Shown piece after piece: positions 36,783-51,700 of a stretch of DNA of 64,000 bases (its first letter is position 1; each line of letters starts with the position of its first letter). The stretch comes from Nymphalis io (taxonomy: Eukaryota > Arthropoda > Insecta > Lepidoptera > Nymphalidae). The DNA is taken from positions 3,353,001 to 3,417,000 of the forward strand of contig NC_065889.1 of the NCBI RefSeq assembly GCF_905147045.1, written 5' to 3'. The notes beneath the pieces are model-generated. The model saw nothing but the letters and a program-made list of their open reading frames with translations, made no database searches and was not told the origin of the DNA. The position numbers and the translations under genes were made by a program.

Positions 36783-39700
36783 CTAAATCACGCAAAATAT
36801 TTAAAATTCTTTCCTTTAATACCATTCGAAGTATTATCGTGTTTACAAGACTTATGCATTTACTGTCCCATATTTACAAAATGGTCTAAGTAAACAACAT
36901 TAATGCACATCTAGTGTGCCTAAATACAGTTTGCAGTGCATGCAATTGTGCTTGTGCATTACAGATTAAAACACATTAATTACTTACCATAATTATCAGA
37001 ATTAGATCTACTAGTAATAAAACTATTTATTATTATCATGCGATATTGTGTTTAGATATCCATGCGTTTATGACACAGATTTAGAGTCGTTATGTATATC
37101 AGTTTTAAGTATGGAAATGATAGTATTGTTAATGTGTTCGTGTTTCGTTCATGAAAGTGCTGTGTCTAATATCATTTTAGTAAAATCCCTAGTAGTTAAA
37201 AAATATACATATATCATTCACTATATTGTACCTAATCATAATCATTCGTTATACAAACATCAATATTCTACAAATAAAACTGCGTTATTACATTGAAAAA
37301 AATTACCTAAACATCAACAACCTGTGAACGTTAAACCAAAAGTAGTTATCAGTACAACATAATCTATAGAAGAAGACGTGTAATGGGCCTAAGCCCCTAA
37401 GTATATTTACCATACTTTAGACCTACAGAAACAAGGATTATTATTTAATAAAGCTAAACGATGAAACGAGGAACATAATCGATTACAGTATCTTCATTAG
37501 GACAACACATCGAAACAGCGAGACTAACAATGTTACAACACCAACTATCTAGGGCAAAGAAATATTTAATAAGTTAGTAAATAAGATACACCCATTTGTC
37601 AATAATACGACAATCGAACACTTCAACCCAGAACATTACAGAATTATTTATATTTAAGTTAAGAAAGTTATTGCCAATATAATATAATAGTCATTAATTT
37701 TGACAGACAAATACTCGTGTTCATTTAAAACTAGCATTGCGCTGTTTGTATGAAGGCAATAATGATTGGGTCAATATGTTCACCAACAGTAATCACCTTT
37801 TTATTGTTCCTGCAACAAAAGAAAACAAATGTCAGAAAATTGTGTTATTCTTGTTTTAAGCTAAATATTTTATTCTATCATGTTAATTCATAAGAGATGT
37901 AAATAAAGGGGATTTTCAAAATAAAAGCGTTACTTTCATTAAAATGTATTTTCGATTAAATACATTACAAAGTTTAAAGGATTGTTTAATAGCTTACTTG
38001 AAAGATTTTCTTGAGGATCGTTTAGCGAGATTAGCTAAACTGTGTGAGTCATCAGGATGGCCATCAGCTGGTATTCCGGGTAACTCGTGACTTAATGAGC
38101 CGGTCCGCGAGCCTTGACCCAGCCCGGCTGCCGCCGCATCCAGCAGGCAGTTAAACAAGGACGCCTTCTGCACCACGCACCCCATATCACCCTAATCTTC
38201 CCAAGCTCTTGCGCAATCTCATGTTACCGTACTTTGTCTTTACCATTAACAACCTTAACCTTTTTATTTACATAATTCACTAAAGTCTACATGAGTATGC
38301 GCAAACTTCCCATACATTACATATCCATGCTGGAGTTCGTTTATACGTGTTCGTATTTTTGTTTGTGTACTGTCGAGTGTGAAGTTCCATGGGTCATGGT
38401 TATGAAGTCGAACATGGAATGTAATTGTAGTGTCAGCGAAGATGAATTTCTGAAGAAAAACCTAAACAGTTTTTTTTGTAAATACAGTGTTTAAAATTAA
38501 AGTCGATGAATGTTCTGTAAAAAAAAAGTCGTCGAAGATAGTTTGTGTTTTTGCGAGGAGCTGTAAATGATAAAAGCATATTTGTATATTGTAAGTGCGT
38601 TTTAATTAAATGTGCAAGAATTCGAAGCTAGAGGCATGTTGCCAATCAGCATCGCCAATCCTTGTTAGATCGCATTGAAATCATAAATTCGATATAGATT
38701 TTTTTCACTTTCATTCAGGCAAGCGTAAATTTCATTTTAAAATGTTGCTTATTATATATTTTGTCATTGTATTGTGGCAAATAATAGCGTAGCATGGAAG
38801 CATCGAATTTGTATCACAATAAAACCATCACATCAGGCTTCTAATATGTTACAGTAGGTAATTGAGCCAAAATGTTATTCAAACGAAATTGAAATACTCG
38901 AGAAAAAAGTAAAAACTTATAGATTTGACGTATAAAGTCAAAAATATCATGCACAGTTCCAAGAAATATAAATGTAAAGAAAATTATAGATTAACTGTAG
39001 GTAAATAAAAATACAATAAATATAAAAATAGCGAACGATAATTTGTAAAAACAGACGGCACTAATGGGGAAAACGATAAATCTACGGAAAGACACACTTC
39101 TAGTTCTACAAGACAATTCCTAAAGATTTATCAACACAAACATGTTCGCCTACATTCTATTTACGAATTTTGCAACTATAGGACAGGTCACAAATAACTT
39201 ATTGTGGTTTACTAAGGCCTAACATTTGGACAAATATGTGCTTTTTTTTAGTTAATCACAACTTTGTCCACGCTACCAAAATGATGTGCGTTATTATCTA
39301 AAGCTAAATCATTTTTAAAATGCTAAGTTTCTAATTCTTTCAATCGCTCTATGAAATGTTTTTACGGATCACCGTGTTTATTCGGTCGCTATTTTTTGCG
39401 TTCATGATTATGTATTTAATTTTTTTTTCAAACACGATGCGGAAAAATTTATGTAAAAACAAATGCATAAATAAATGATCTAAAATAGTGCAAGAAAAAG
39501 GTAGTCAAAGTTTCGTTCCTTAAAACATTAAATACTACCGGCTGATTGGCCGTAGGGCTATTCTCGCTGAATGCCTGAAAAGTAAACCACCAATGTAGTC
39601 GACTCATCAAGAGCCGATTTCAACTAATGTGACGTTGTATTGTTGTAGTCATTATTTACTTGAAAAGTTAATATTGTTCCAAACAGTTCGTCACCATTTA

Positions 39701-42700
39701 GTTGTTAAGGTAGTATTCAAGCTGATTTTATGTAAATCTCAATTTACACAACAATACATCCACGAGACGAAAACACAACAATCTATAAATAGCTAACTAT
39801 AAAGTGTATTTTATAAATCTAAACATAGGGAATTTAAGGGTCCATCAACAAACACTACGTTTAAATCGTGTAGTTAATAAACCTAACGACGAAACTTTTA
39901 CAATTGGCTCAAAGTTACTAAGACTGTGCAGAAACATACATTTCACTTTAGCCACACACTTTTACTCTGGCTTCAGTTGAACTACTCCTAAATAATTTTA
40001 ACTCTGTTTAGACATCTGATTAAGAAACCACGTGGAAGGAAAATTAGATGATGAGAGTGCATATTTTCTTCAATGACTTACCGGAACGCCCTCTGGTTTG
40101 TTCTTGCCAAACCTAGTCGATCTCCAGCTCTCTAGGATAAGAAGTCCTGCATAGATCTTTCCAACCGTTAATTTTCCTACATTTAAAACATCTTTTCGAG
40201 GCACCAGCAAATCTAGCATTTTCTTAGCTTGAAGTGGCCAAATGTGGGTTATCGTTTCCCTCAGTTCTTCATCAGCTTGGTCCATTTCTTCAGCTAAAAA
40301 TATGAAAAAATAAAACATCGATACGGTTTATTCTACCATCGTTAATTTTTTTATTAACATTTTTTTTTATCTTTACCAGATCTCATTTTTATGCTTAGGT
40401 TTTCTCGGATTAAAGCAAAAAGTGTAGTTGTGAAATTCACTTTCCCTTCTTCATCTAATGGCATATTCATTCTAATTAATTTTTTGTACGCTAGTCTGTT
40501 TGGGCACTTGTTACCAAAACCTAAAGGCGGATCCATATTTTTTAACATATCGTACATTTCCGTGTAATGGATTTTCCCTCTGAAATATAATAGTTGTTAC
40601 TTTCTATTCTATTCTTCTGTAATTCATCCTCGTAATGTACTTAGTACTTACGTTGCATTTGGATCATACTCAGCCCAAATTCTGACAAATTCGTCTAAGT
40701 GATGAGCTCCAAGAATGGACGAGTCTCTTGTTAAATAGTCAAAATTATCCATGATAACAGCAACGAATAAATTTAACATCTGTATGAGAAGAAAATTCGG
40801 AAGATTTAGTATAAAATATGAAGGAGTTTTTATATTTAATATTAAAATTTTTACTTTAAAAAAAACTTACGAGAAACGAGCAGAAAAATATGAAAGACAC
40901 AAAATACGCATAGGCTAAAGTGCTGCCACAGAATTCGTTTGGGGGTTTATCGGCTTCCCTGTCGCATTTGGCCGGCTTCAGACAAGCTAACATAATGTTT
41001 GGCCACGACTCCCCTGTAGCGCACCTAAACGTGAAATCAAAATATTGCAATGTTAGTATAATTAGAGTTGAAGTAATTCGAGATGAAAGAATTTCCCCGA
41101 CTATTTTCCAACGAATTTTTCACTTACCTAAATAATAACATTAATGCTTGAATAAAGCTTCGAAAATTATTGTGTCTATTCATATCAGATTCTGCTGCTA
41201 ATTCTATATTGCCAAACACCTGTGAGAGAAATTATGAATAAAGAAATAATAATTCATATTAGATGATACATACATATATTAAAAAATATATAGATATATA
41301 AATATATAGATAGTCATTCATTTACCCGAAAAGGTTTTAATAGTATTTATTTTATTATTATAATATTTATTAATTTTATGTCACTAGTTAATAGGTTATA
41401 TATCAGACCTGCATCCCGATAATGGCGTAGATAAAGAATAGCATCGCGATGAGAAGGCACACATAGGGTAAGGCTTTAAAACTCTGCACGAACGTCCACA
41501 GAAGTATTCGAATAGTATAACCCTGTCGAAGCAGCTTGATCAGTCGCGCGGCTCGAAACAGGCGAAGGAAACCTACGTTAAATGTGTTCTCCTGGAAGTT
41601 TAAAAATGTATATTATACTCCAAGCATATAGAAAGAATTAAAAACTTTATTTTATTGTCTATATCAAAATGATAATATTTTATTTAAAATGAAATCAACA
41701 GTTCAAAAGTAATCGACAGTTTAAAAGTGTTTTGGTAGCCAATGATTTATTTAAGCATAAATAATACAGAATCTTAATAATATAAACGAAACTCAAAAAT
41801 TTGCTTAATACGTAAAAACACTACCCACTATTCGAGAATTTACATCGTATGTACTACATATACTGTAAATATTTAAACCTATCTGTTACAAAATGAAAGC
41901 AAGGAGTAGGTTAAGTAAAAGTCTTGTTATTGTTGGTTACTAAAAACCAATATGATTGCTTATTGTCATTTTTAAAAGCATGAAATTACAAATTATTAAA
42001 AAAACATTATGTTCTTGACTGAATAATTTTTTTATTTAATAAAATAAGAAAGAAAAATAAATAAAACTTAAATTTCCAAAAAAAAAACTATATAGCAAAA
42101 TCAGTAAAAATAAAGATTGCGTAACCAAAAATACATTGTAAATTATATCGGTTAAAAGTAACAAAAGTAAAGCTGGTGAAGCAAATGATCTAAATAGGCC
42201 CTAAAGACGACCAGGACCATATTACAAAATTTCTAGTGTACTGGAATTTCTAGCGACAGTGTTTGTCATGATAATATAAATAATAAGTCATTGCTGACGT
42301 CACAATTAATAAGAAATCTATATAAAACTAATATACAAAGATGATCTATCATTTGACTTAGATAACACACTAATTTTGAATTCTAGCAAATTAAATACGG
42401 TCTATACTGTTAAAACAAGAAACATCAATTCCACAAAACTTCAAATCTAAGATTTAAAAACACACCTAGCACACGATTCCTATTTTAAAAGCTATAAAAC
42501 TTCTATAGACCAAAATGTCAGTAATCTTCTAGCACTACTAAATATCAATTAGATTGTTAAACAAATTCTAAACCACCAAGAATTGTTTACAAAAACTTCT
42601 AAGTTTCCTAGCAATCAAAGTGATAAATCTTTACCTGCTGACAGGATATGTCAGCACAGTTTTCAGCAAGGTCGTTCTGTAATCATATACCTTGGCATTT

Positions 42701-45700
42701 ATTAAGACATCACAAATAAAGTTGCACATTGTTTTGAAGAAGTTTTGATATTCGTTAGCACATATGCTAAAACGTCATAACTTTAGTCACATTTAGAAGA
42801 ACATAACAAATCAATTATACTCACGCCAAATTCCATTATAAGTGCATCAATAATACTTCCAATGACCGTTATAAAATCGAATGTATTCCAAGGATCTTTG
42901 AAAAAATTCTGCAAATATAAGATAATAATTATTTTCCATCTTTGAACTGTAAAAACAAATTATAAGGTCTATGTAATTATTATATGTATATCTGAAACTA
43001 GGTTCCTTATGGACAAGTATTAAAGTAAAAATAAATTATCATACTACTTATATACAAATGTACGCTTTCCATACCTAGGTTTGCCAAAGGAAAAAAAAGG
43101 ATAGGAAACAGGATATCTCTCTTTTTCATTTATCAGTATCTATAATAATGCTACAGTTTTTTGCCTATAATTCTAAAATTATTAATTAAGTGATATAAAA
43201 AATCTATTAAAAATTATTGTCAATAAATAAGCGGCATGTCATAAATTTTCTATAAAAAAATTTACTAGCTTTAAATATATTCAAGTCAATATTGAATATT
43301 AAAAATATCTAAAATTAGGATGTTTTGTTCAATGATGCGTACCTTAAAGAAATGATTAATGAAGTTTCTCAGACGAGCTAAAAATAACTCAATGACATCA
43401 AACATTACTACAAATACTTTGGTACCTCCAAAGTACTTCCTTAGAACGTTTTAAGCATATGCATAGAGAATCTTCAGTATCATATCTAAATTTAAAAACG
43501 GATTAAAACCAATATGGAATTAACTGGTTGTTGATCCGCAAACGTAATAATTGTTACCTAATTATAATAATTTTAATTCAATAATGGAGTAATTCTTACC
43601 GTACATCCGAAGGCAATTAACTTCAAAACTGTCTCGAGTAGAAAGAAGAACGTAAATACTATGTTCATAACTGTTAACACGTCCATGAGTAGTGGTGGAG
43701 CCTCGTGAAACTAACACAAAACCAAGACCAATATTTTGAGAAGTAAGATCATCAATTCTAAGATTAACGAAAACTTACATAACAATTTTAAATTTACTTA
43801 CAAACCTATAGATAATATTAGTCGAAATTGCGCTAAAGCACTTTGCTTTCTTACCAAAAATTAAAAACTTAGTCACTAACCGCTATATTAAAAATAAATA
43901 AATAAACAAATACAATTTGTATTGTTTATTGAGGAACGTACGTGTTACTGTGTCTGTTTTTGGCATCTTCACTTAGAGCCAATTTTTCAGTGTGTGAAAT
44001 TGTATTGTTCAAGTTATTTTGTGAATAGTGCACGTGCTTCATGCAGAGGCCACTGTACATGCGACAGGCAGTCACAGACAACATTTATTGCTTAGTACCT
44101 TATATTTAATTACCAGTGAAATTTATACAATAAACAATTAATACTAACCCATTTGATCCAGGTGACGATAAGGCGGCAAAGAAGCTATAGAAACCTTAAC
44201 TTACCTGATTTTTATTACATAGGTTTGTAAGACACGGCAAGCATAGCTTGAAACGATTATTTTGAGTTTCTGATTAGTTGTGTTCATACACGTATGTGCC
44301 ACATGCAAGAGAATATAGAGGCCATGCTTTACAAATAAATGCAAAATAAATTTTAAACTGGCACAGCACATTAATATCAGAGAGAAACCAGTAGGGAATA
44401 CATGGAAAGGGTTAATATTTACTTGGCTAGAAATAATCCCATAAAGTCATGAAAATATACAAAAGAGTATGTTATTATCAGAAAGAGTACATTTGTTACA
44501 ATTGTCTTTATCCTATCCTCTATTCGTCAAACTTTAATAAGTATCAGTCTTAACAGTGTTAGTTGTGTACTTACTTTGACACCGTAAGCGATGATTTTCA
44601 ACACAGTTTCCACAGAAAACATTCCAGTAAACCCCATATTCGAATACTTGAGGATATCCGCGTAGAGGTCATTTTGATTATAGTACTGCCATAATGTGAT
44701 GACGTGTCAGATAAACCCATGGCAATGAAAATATTTATTTGTTATTTGATGCGAACTACTGATTTCGAAATAAGATATAATAGTAAGAACAGTGATGTAC
44801 GGAATGCATTTGTTATAATGTTGTTAATAGTTTTATTATAGAAAAAGATTACATCTCAAAACAAATAATAATACTTAAATTTTAACAAGCAGAGAAAATA
44901 ATAAAATGTTAAACAAAAAATGTAGTTTGATAATATAATACTATTTTCTACCTTCAAAAATTATAATGTTTACAAAATAAGGGAAAATAACCAAAGATGT
45001 GTTTTATATTAACATAGAGAAAGGAAGGAAAATAAAAAAATACAGAGAGGGTTTAATTTGTGGAATCGGTGATAACAATGTTAATTAAACCTTTAAAATA
45101 CGTCGTACACCCGTGATTCTTGATATAAAAAGTTACATGTACGTAAAGCAGCTTGAAGCCACCAATACTTATGCTCGGCTGAAGGCCTTTCTACCAATCA
45201 TGCAAATCTTTCACACATAAGACAAGAATAGGACATTATTAGAATCATGCAACATGAACAACATGAACGGCTTCATGCCTGAACTGATCCCAGAGATGTG
45301 TGCATTCACAAGCACTGACATTAAATAAACGTGTTAGTTTTGTGCCGAACATGTGCAGGACAGGTAGGCGTATCGTGCAAAAACACTTATACATAAATAT
45401 TAATGAGTAGCAAGCAGGGGAAAGGAATACACAACATAAAACACAAATAAACAACAAAAAATTGTTGATGTTACACTTGATGGAATAGGCTCAGGTTAAT
45501 AAACGGCGCATTCCATTGCTGTGTACACTGACCCCGATAAATTCATATAAAATTTTGTGTAGTGTTTGTGTGAGTAATGTGTAAGCGTTACTTGGCAGTA
45601 CTAATTAAAGCCAATTATAAACACGTACTTATGTAAAAGAAAATTTGCGGTATCTATTTAAATATCGTTTCTTAAGTTATACCTATACGAATAAAAAATT

Positions 45701-48700
45701 TTGGTAATTATAATATTGTTTAAACGTGAACAGCAGCGCATGTTTAGAATATATATGAATTTAGGACAATATCAATTTCAATTGGACTCAGTGCATGCCT
45801 TCGTGAACATCGGAGTTTACGCGACTAATCTAAATCTTTATAACATGTGCCGTGTGGTTTTTTCAACAGTTTTTTTCTACTTGGTAATAGTGATTTAGTA
45901 ATTTCTACATTGCACATTTACGGTGCTTTATCTGTTAAGTTTGATTCGTTTGAAATTATCATTATCAAGTGTTTAAAGTTATGTTTGTTCGCAATATTGA
46001 TAATTGTATTGCATTGTAAAACATAAATTAAAAGTTTTGATACATACCTTCATCATGAGCAATAACGTATTTAGCACAATGAGTGCCATAATGAAGTACT
46101 CAAAAGGTGTAGAGACTACTATTCTCCACACTTTGTACTTAAGACTCCCCCTTTTACTTGGCATATACCTCTCTAGAGGTCGTGCTTCTATCGTGAAGTC
46201 TATACATGATTTCTAGAAGACACAAAAATATTACATAATGATTTCATTTGAATTTTTCATTAACTCTTTGGTCTATATTGTTTTACCTGATTCTTATCAA
46301 TTTCACCATCTTGTAACTCCGCTTCACCCTGCTCTTGAAATGTAATAATAATCAAAGCTACGAATATATTAACGAAGAAGAAAGGAAACACCACGAAGTA
46401 AACTATATAAAATATGGACATTTCTATTCGAAAATTTTGTATCGGTCCCCGGTCCTCGTAGGTGGCAGCCATTGAGTTTTGTAATACTCTGTAAAGTAGA
46501 AATAACGCTATTAGTATGTTGAAGTATGTAAAATTGCCACTAATATTTTAAATTTTATATGATAGTCGAAGGCTTTTGTACCAAAATTTTAATTTTACAT
46601 TTGGAATACAACTTTGTTATGTGATCGGTATAGCTTTGATTAATTATACTAATGCAGAGAATTGCATTTTGATTTTTACATGACGTATTACTTACTCAAT
46701 TGACCAGCTTACTAAGCAGGATATATTATAGTGCACAAATGTGTGAATAAACACGAGCGTTTTTTTCTCAATCTCATAACCTAATTGGGTGGTTATCCTA
46801 CACCAAAGGAAAGAAAATAGGCGTAGGGGCAACGACTTTACTTGCTTTCCGAAGAATAAGAAATTGCCAATTTCTTCATTGATATTTTTGTGAGAACCTT
46901 TGTTTCAAAATCGGAACTTGGAACTACCAATACTTTTTCTCGACCACGGTTAGGTTACGTTAAAAGTTACAGTCTCTCTATGGACTGTGAGAAAAGAGAT
47001 GATAAAATGGCCCACCAAGTGTTAAGTTGATAGGTCCAAGCAGTCCTAACTGTGTAACGGTTGATATATGATTATTTTGTGCATATGATATAGAAAATTA
47101 ATATAACTAAAAATATCTTACTGTGGCCAGCCCTCTCCCGTTTGCACCGCAAAGAGCGTGAGCATAGCGGAGGCGACATTGTCGTAGTGGAAAGATTGCG
47201 TCGTCCACTGGCGCTTGCTCACTTTCGGCAGGAGGCTGTTTGGTTCGTAAAAGAAATATGATCCTCTGTGGAAAATAAAAAACCGATATAACATAAAAAT
47301 ACTCCAGTATATAGAGAGCTTTGGTTTGAACTTTGAGGATACAGCTTTTGTCCATTCTGTGATAGTTTTCGGGATATAATGCTCTATATATTTTATTAAT
47401 TACGATCAATTACCACGAAGCTGAATTTTATTAAAATATTTCTAATGGTTGGCTCGATGCCTAAGTAGTGGTATAATATAATGGGATGTAACCTATAAGC
47501 TGTTAAGTACAATAAGTAAGTTTTGACAAATTTACTTGCTCATGAATTTTTGAACCATTACAAGCTAATTTAGTTGTATACATCTCTTTTATCTCCAAAC
47601 TCATCAAATAGAGTTTCATAACGATTGTTTTAATAATAATTTAGACAAATTTTCATGAAGATAACAACAAACAACAAAATAATACTTACTGGCAGTCTTC
47701 AAAAGTATTCTTACTGATATCGTTGCAGTAAAAAAATTTACCATTAAAAAGTTGCACTGCGATTACAGCGAATATGAATTGAAACAATATGTACACTATG
47801 AGAATGTTTATGACATTTTTCAAAGAGTTCACAACACAGTCAAACACTGCTTTTAATTTTGGGACACGCTTTATAGTTTTTAAAGGTCTGAGCACTCTTA
47901 ACACTCGTAACGATTTTATTGTGGACAAATTTTGTCCCGCCCCCTTCTTCACACCTCTGAAACAGAACACCCATAAATTAAAATTATAAGTTTACAATGA
48001 ATATATAAAAGTTAAGTAATCCACATGATAACAATAACATTTCACAAATACTTATATTCATAGATTAAGCAATACTCATCATACCCGATCTCAAAACCGA
48101 AGCTGACAAGGGCGCAGATAACAACCGCGGCATCCATGATGTTCCAGAGATCGCGCAAATACGCGCCTGGGTGAAACAAGATGCCGAGATCGACTATCTT
48201 AAGCAGCATCTCCACAGTGAAGACTCCAGTGAACGCGTAGTCGAAGTAATTTAGTACTTTATTTCTGATGAAAAAAATATTTTATTTTACTCAGTGTTTT
48301 TTTATTACTAATTTAGTGAATTGTTATCAATAATTACATTAATTTATATATTAAAATAAAAAGTATACATTTAGTTAAATGAATACACCAATACTAGTAT
48401 TATAAATGTTACAAAACAAATTACCTATTACTTTCTTCGACTACGGGGTCTTCCGCTGCCAAAGCCACAGAACTCATGCAAATTACTATCATAATAAAAA
48501 AATCAAAATATCTTAAATTTACAATCCAGTGTGCGCCACGTCTAATGCTGTAACAAAAAGGTCAGTTATTAATTATTATCATAATATGTCATATATACAT
48601 TAAAGATATTTTATATCTTTCTTCAACTTACGGATTAGTAGGTGACAAAATAAACATGGACGAATATGGCAGCATTGGTTTTGGTCCATCTGGTATCTCT

Positions 48701-51700
48701 TCTTCATCTTTTTTGGCCTCTTCTTTCTTTTTATTCTAAAACATAATAACTATATTAACACTTCGTAAGGAATTAAATTAATTTTCCAAGATCTCAGTTA
48801 ATATGCTTTTGCTTAAACATTTGAATATATTGTTGTTACCGATTATAACACTTCAATACAACAAATTTCTTTATTCAATAACATGAAGAAAGTACACAAA
48901 AATTTATTGCATATCAAACATGCATGGCTATAAAATTGAAGTATATGTAATACAAACAGTCGTGTCATCCAATTAATAAAAAAGCAAAAACATAAAATCA
49001 TTAAAATTTAGCGGTAGTTCGGAGGTAAACCGAAAACTCAAAACATTGACGAGACAATTACATCCTAGAAATTAAATTCTGGCATCTAAAGTGAAAACGT
49101 TAGAATTCAAATAAACATTCGACCTTTCGACATTCGGTTCACAGAAGCAACATTGATCCATCGACGACTAAACTTACAATATTGCTGAACTATCACCAGG
49201 TTGATGAACTAGCTTTACGATACTTTACTACTAATAAAATGATTGGCTACCTTTGATTGGTAGAAAAAAAAACATCAATATGGCAATATGAGTTTTCAAC
49301 TGGTCAACAATATTTTAAGCTACCACAACCATTGAAGTTTAAGCACGGCGTAACTCTGCTTTACCTTCCTACATGATGGAGTTTGAATAATGTTATGAGA
49401 CGGTGTTCCATCCATCGCGTGTAAAGCACCCATCTCTTTCTCCAACTCCTATTTTGTCGAAAAAGATGATGTTGTATGTAATAGAACTTTATAATTTACA
49501 ATTTACCTTTTTAGGGTACAACGTCTGAATTTATTATGATAACAACTATTGCTAAATAAATTAATTCTTATAGAGTTACATAACAAGACTGATGACTTAC
49601 TGCTTGTTTGTCTTCTTCGACCTGCTCTTCTTCAGCTGCTGTTAATTCCTGTAAATATAAATTGGCTTTTACACTAAAAGCAGCGTCAAATATACAAATG
49701 AGCTCTGATAACAACACACAACATTCAATATAGTTCACGGTTATTAGGTTATAACAGATATTACTTTGGTAAATTCACGGAGTTAGTGAGTCAAATTTAT
49801 AGAATTCAATATTATATATTACTTAGTAATTAATCATTGGATAAAATACATACTTTAAGATTTACCAAAGTAATTCTGTTGTATTTATATATGTATTTAC
49901 GTACCTGAGCGTTAGCCAAGTTATCCACGGCGATGGCAAGAAACACGTTCAGAAGAGTATAGTTCCCGAACAACACAAGAATGACAAAATATAGCGAGTA
50001 GATCATGCCTCTCTGTATACCACCCTGAGATTGTATCCCATCATACATAACTTCATTCCAATCTTCACCTGTTAAAATCTAAGCAGAAATAAAGCAATTA
50101 GTATAACTATGTGTTTATTTTGGATGACAGCTTATACTCGAAGTTTACTAAAATCTATGTCATTTACCTGGAAGACAGTAAGCAGCGCGATCGGAAATGT
50201 GTTGAAATTGGTCGGTGGAGTGCCTTCCTCGAAGTTAAACTGCCCACCAAACAATTGCATTCCAAGTAGAGCAAATATAAGAATGAACAAGAATAGAAGG
50301 AACAGCAACGAGATAATAGATCTCATTGAGTTTAGAAGAGATATCACAAGATTGCGGAGCGACGACCAATATTTTGTAACCTGAAAAAATAAATTTGACG
50401 TTGTAATTAATTATTTTTATTTAAATGAAATGCATATTATACATAAGTTCGTTATTTGAGTATTTAATATCAAACCTTAAATATCCTCAATAGTCTCAAA
50501 GCCCTAAGGACAGAGAGACCAAAAGAGCCACCTTTTACTTCTGACCATACCACTTCGAAGATGGAGCCAGATATGACAACACAGTCAAAGCGGTTGAAAG
50601 ATGATTCGAAGTAAATACGAGGCCCGAGGGCATACATTTTCACCCACATCTCCATCATGAATAACCCCAAGAACACAAATTCGGCATAGTCTGAAAAAAT
50701 AGCATAAATTTGTCAATAAATTATATTGTAATACAAATTTAATTTTTAATCATTAAGCTCATGTTCCTGATTCGTCGACAAAAGTCAGATTAACTAAATT
50801 GACTTTAATTTGAACGCTGACTCTCATTAGTGACTAATAAGTGATTAGCTACCACCAATCAATTGATATTTAGATTTAAGCCAAAATAGTTAATTTCACT
50901 TCAATCAGCATTTCAGAAACTGAAAGTGAATCTGTTATACTGACATAAAAATGAAGTAAGCCACTTAGGTTGTCTATAATGCTCAACGGCTACGCATATT
51001 GTGTTGAAGAGCACCAGGACGATGACGAACCAATAAAACCACTGCGTCTTCACCGTGTGCCTGATCCAAAAACGAAATCTCTTTTCAGCTCGCCAGAAGT
51101 CCGCACATTTACCCGCGGAGCGTGCTTTGCTTTTCAAAAAACCTGCAGCATACGACTTAATTTAATTTTGCGCTCTTGTTAGTTGATAATATCTAATATA
51201 TTCTAATGGTATTTTTTTGTAAAGTTAAGTTTTATAATTTTAAGCTGTTTTTTTACTTCAAATATTGTGCGTGAAATTGAATTAGTGTTATCGTTATTTT
51301 TTGCGTTTGGTCAGTGCTTATAATATAATTACTATAAGTCTCCAATGACTTTATAAATTAAAAGTTAAAAATTCTAATTTTGAACAAAGCAGTAATTTTT
51401 GAGTAATTAAATATATTTGAAAAAAAATTACAATGATTAACAAATTTGAAATACCATTAAGCGAGCGCCTAGCATTTCACACAAATCAATAAATTGTATG
51501 TTTGGAAAAAATATGTTTATATTAATAGCACTGAACAGTAATTGGATTTCCGAGGCTATCGAAATTCTACCGGAGTCGCCACCCGATATTTATTGCACAT
51601 AAATCTTAACCACCCATCCGCTGGGACATGTCATATTTTGCTTTCATAGTATTATTTTTAACGTTACGCTTCAAGGTAACTTTTAACTAGTCATCAGTCA

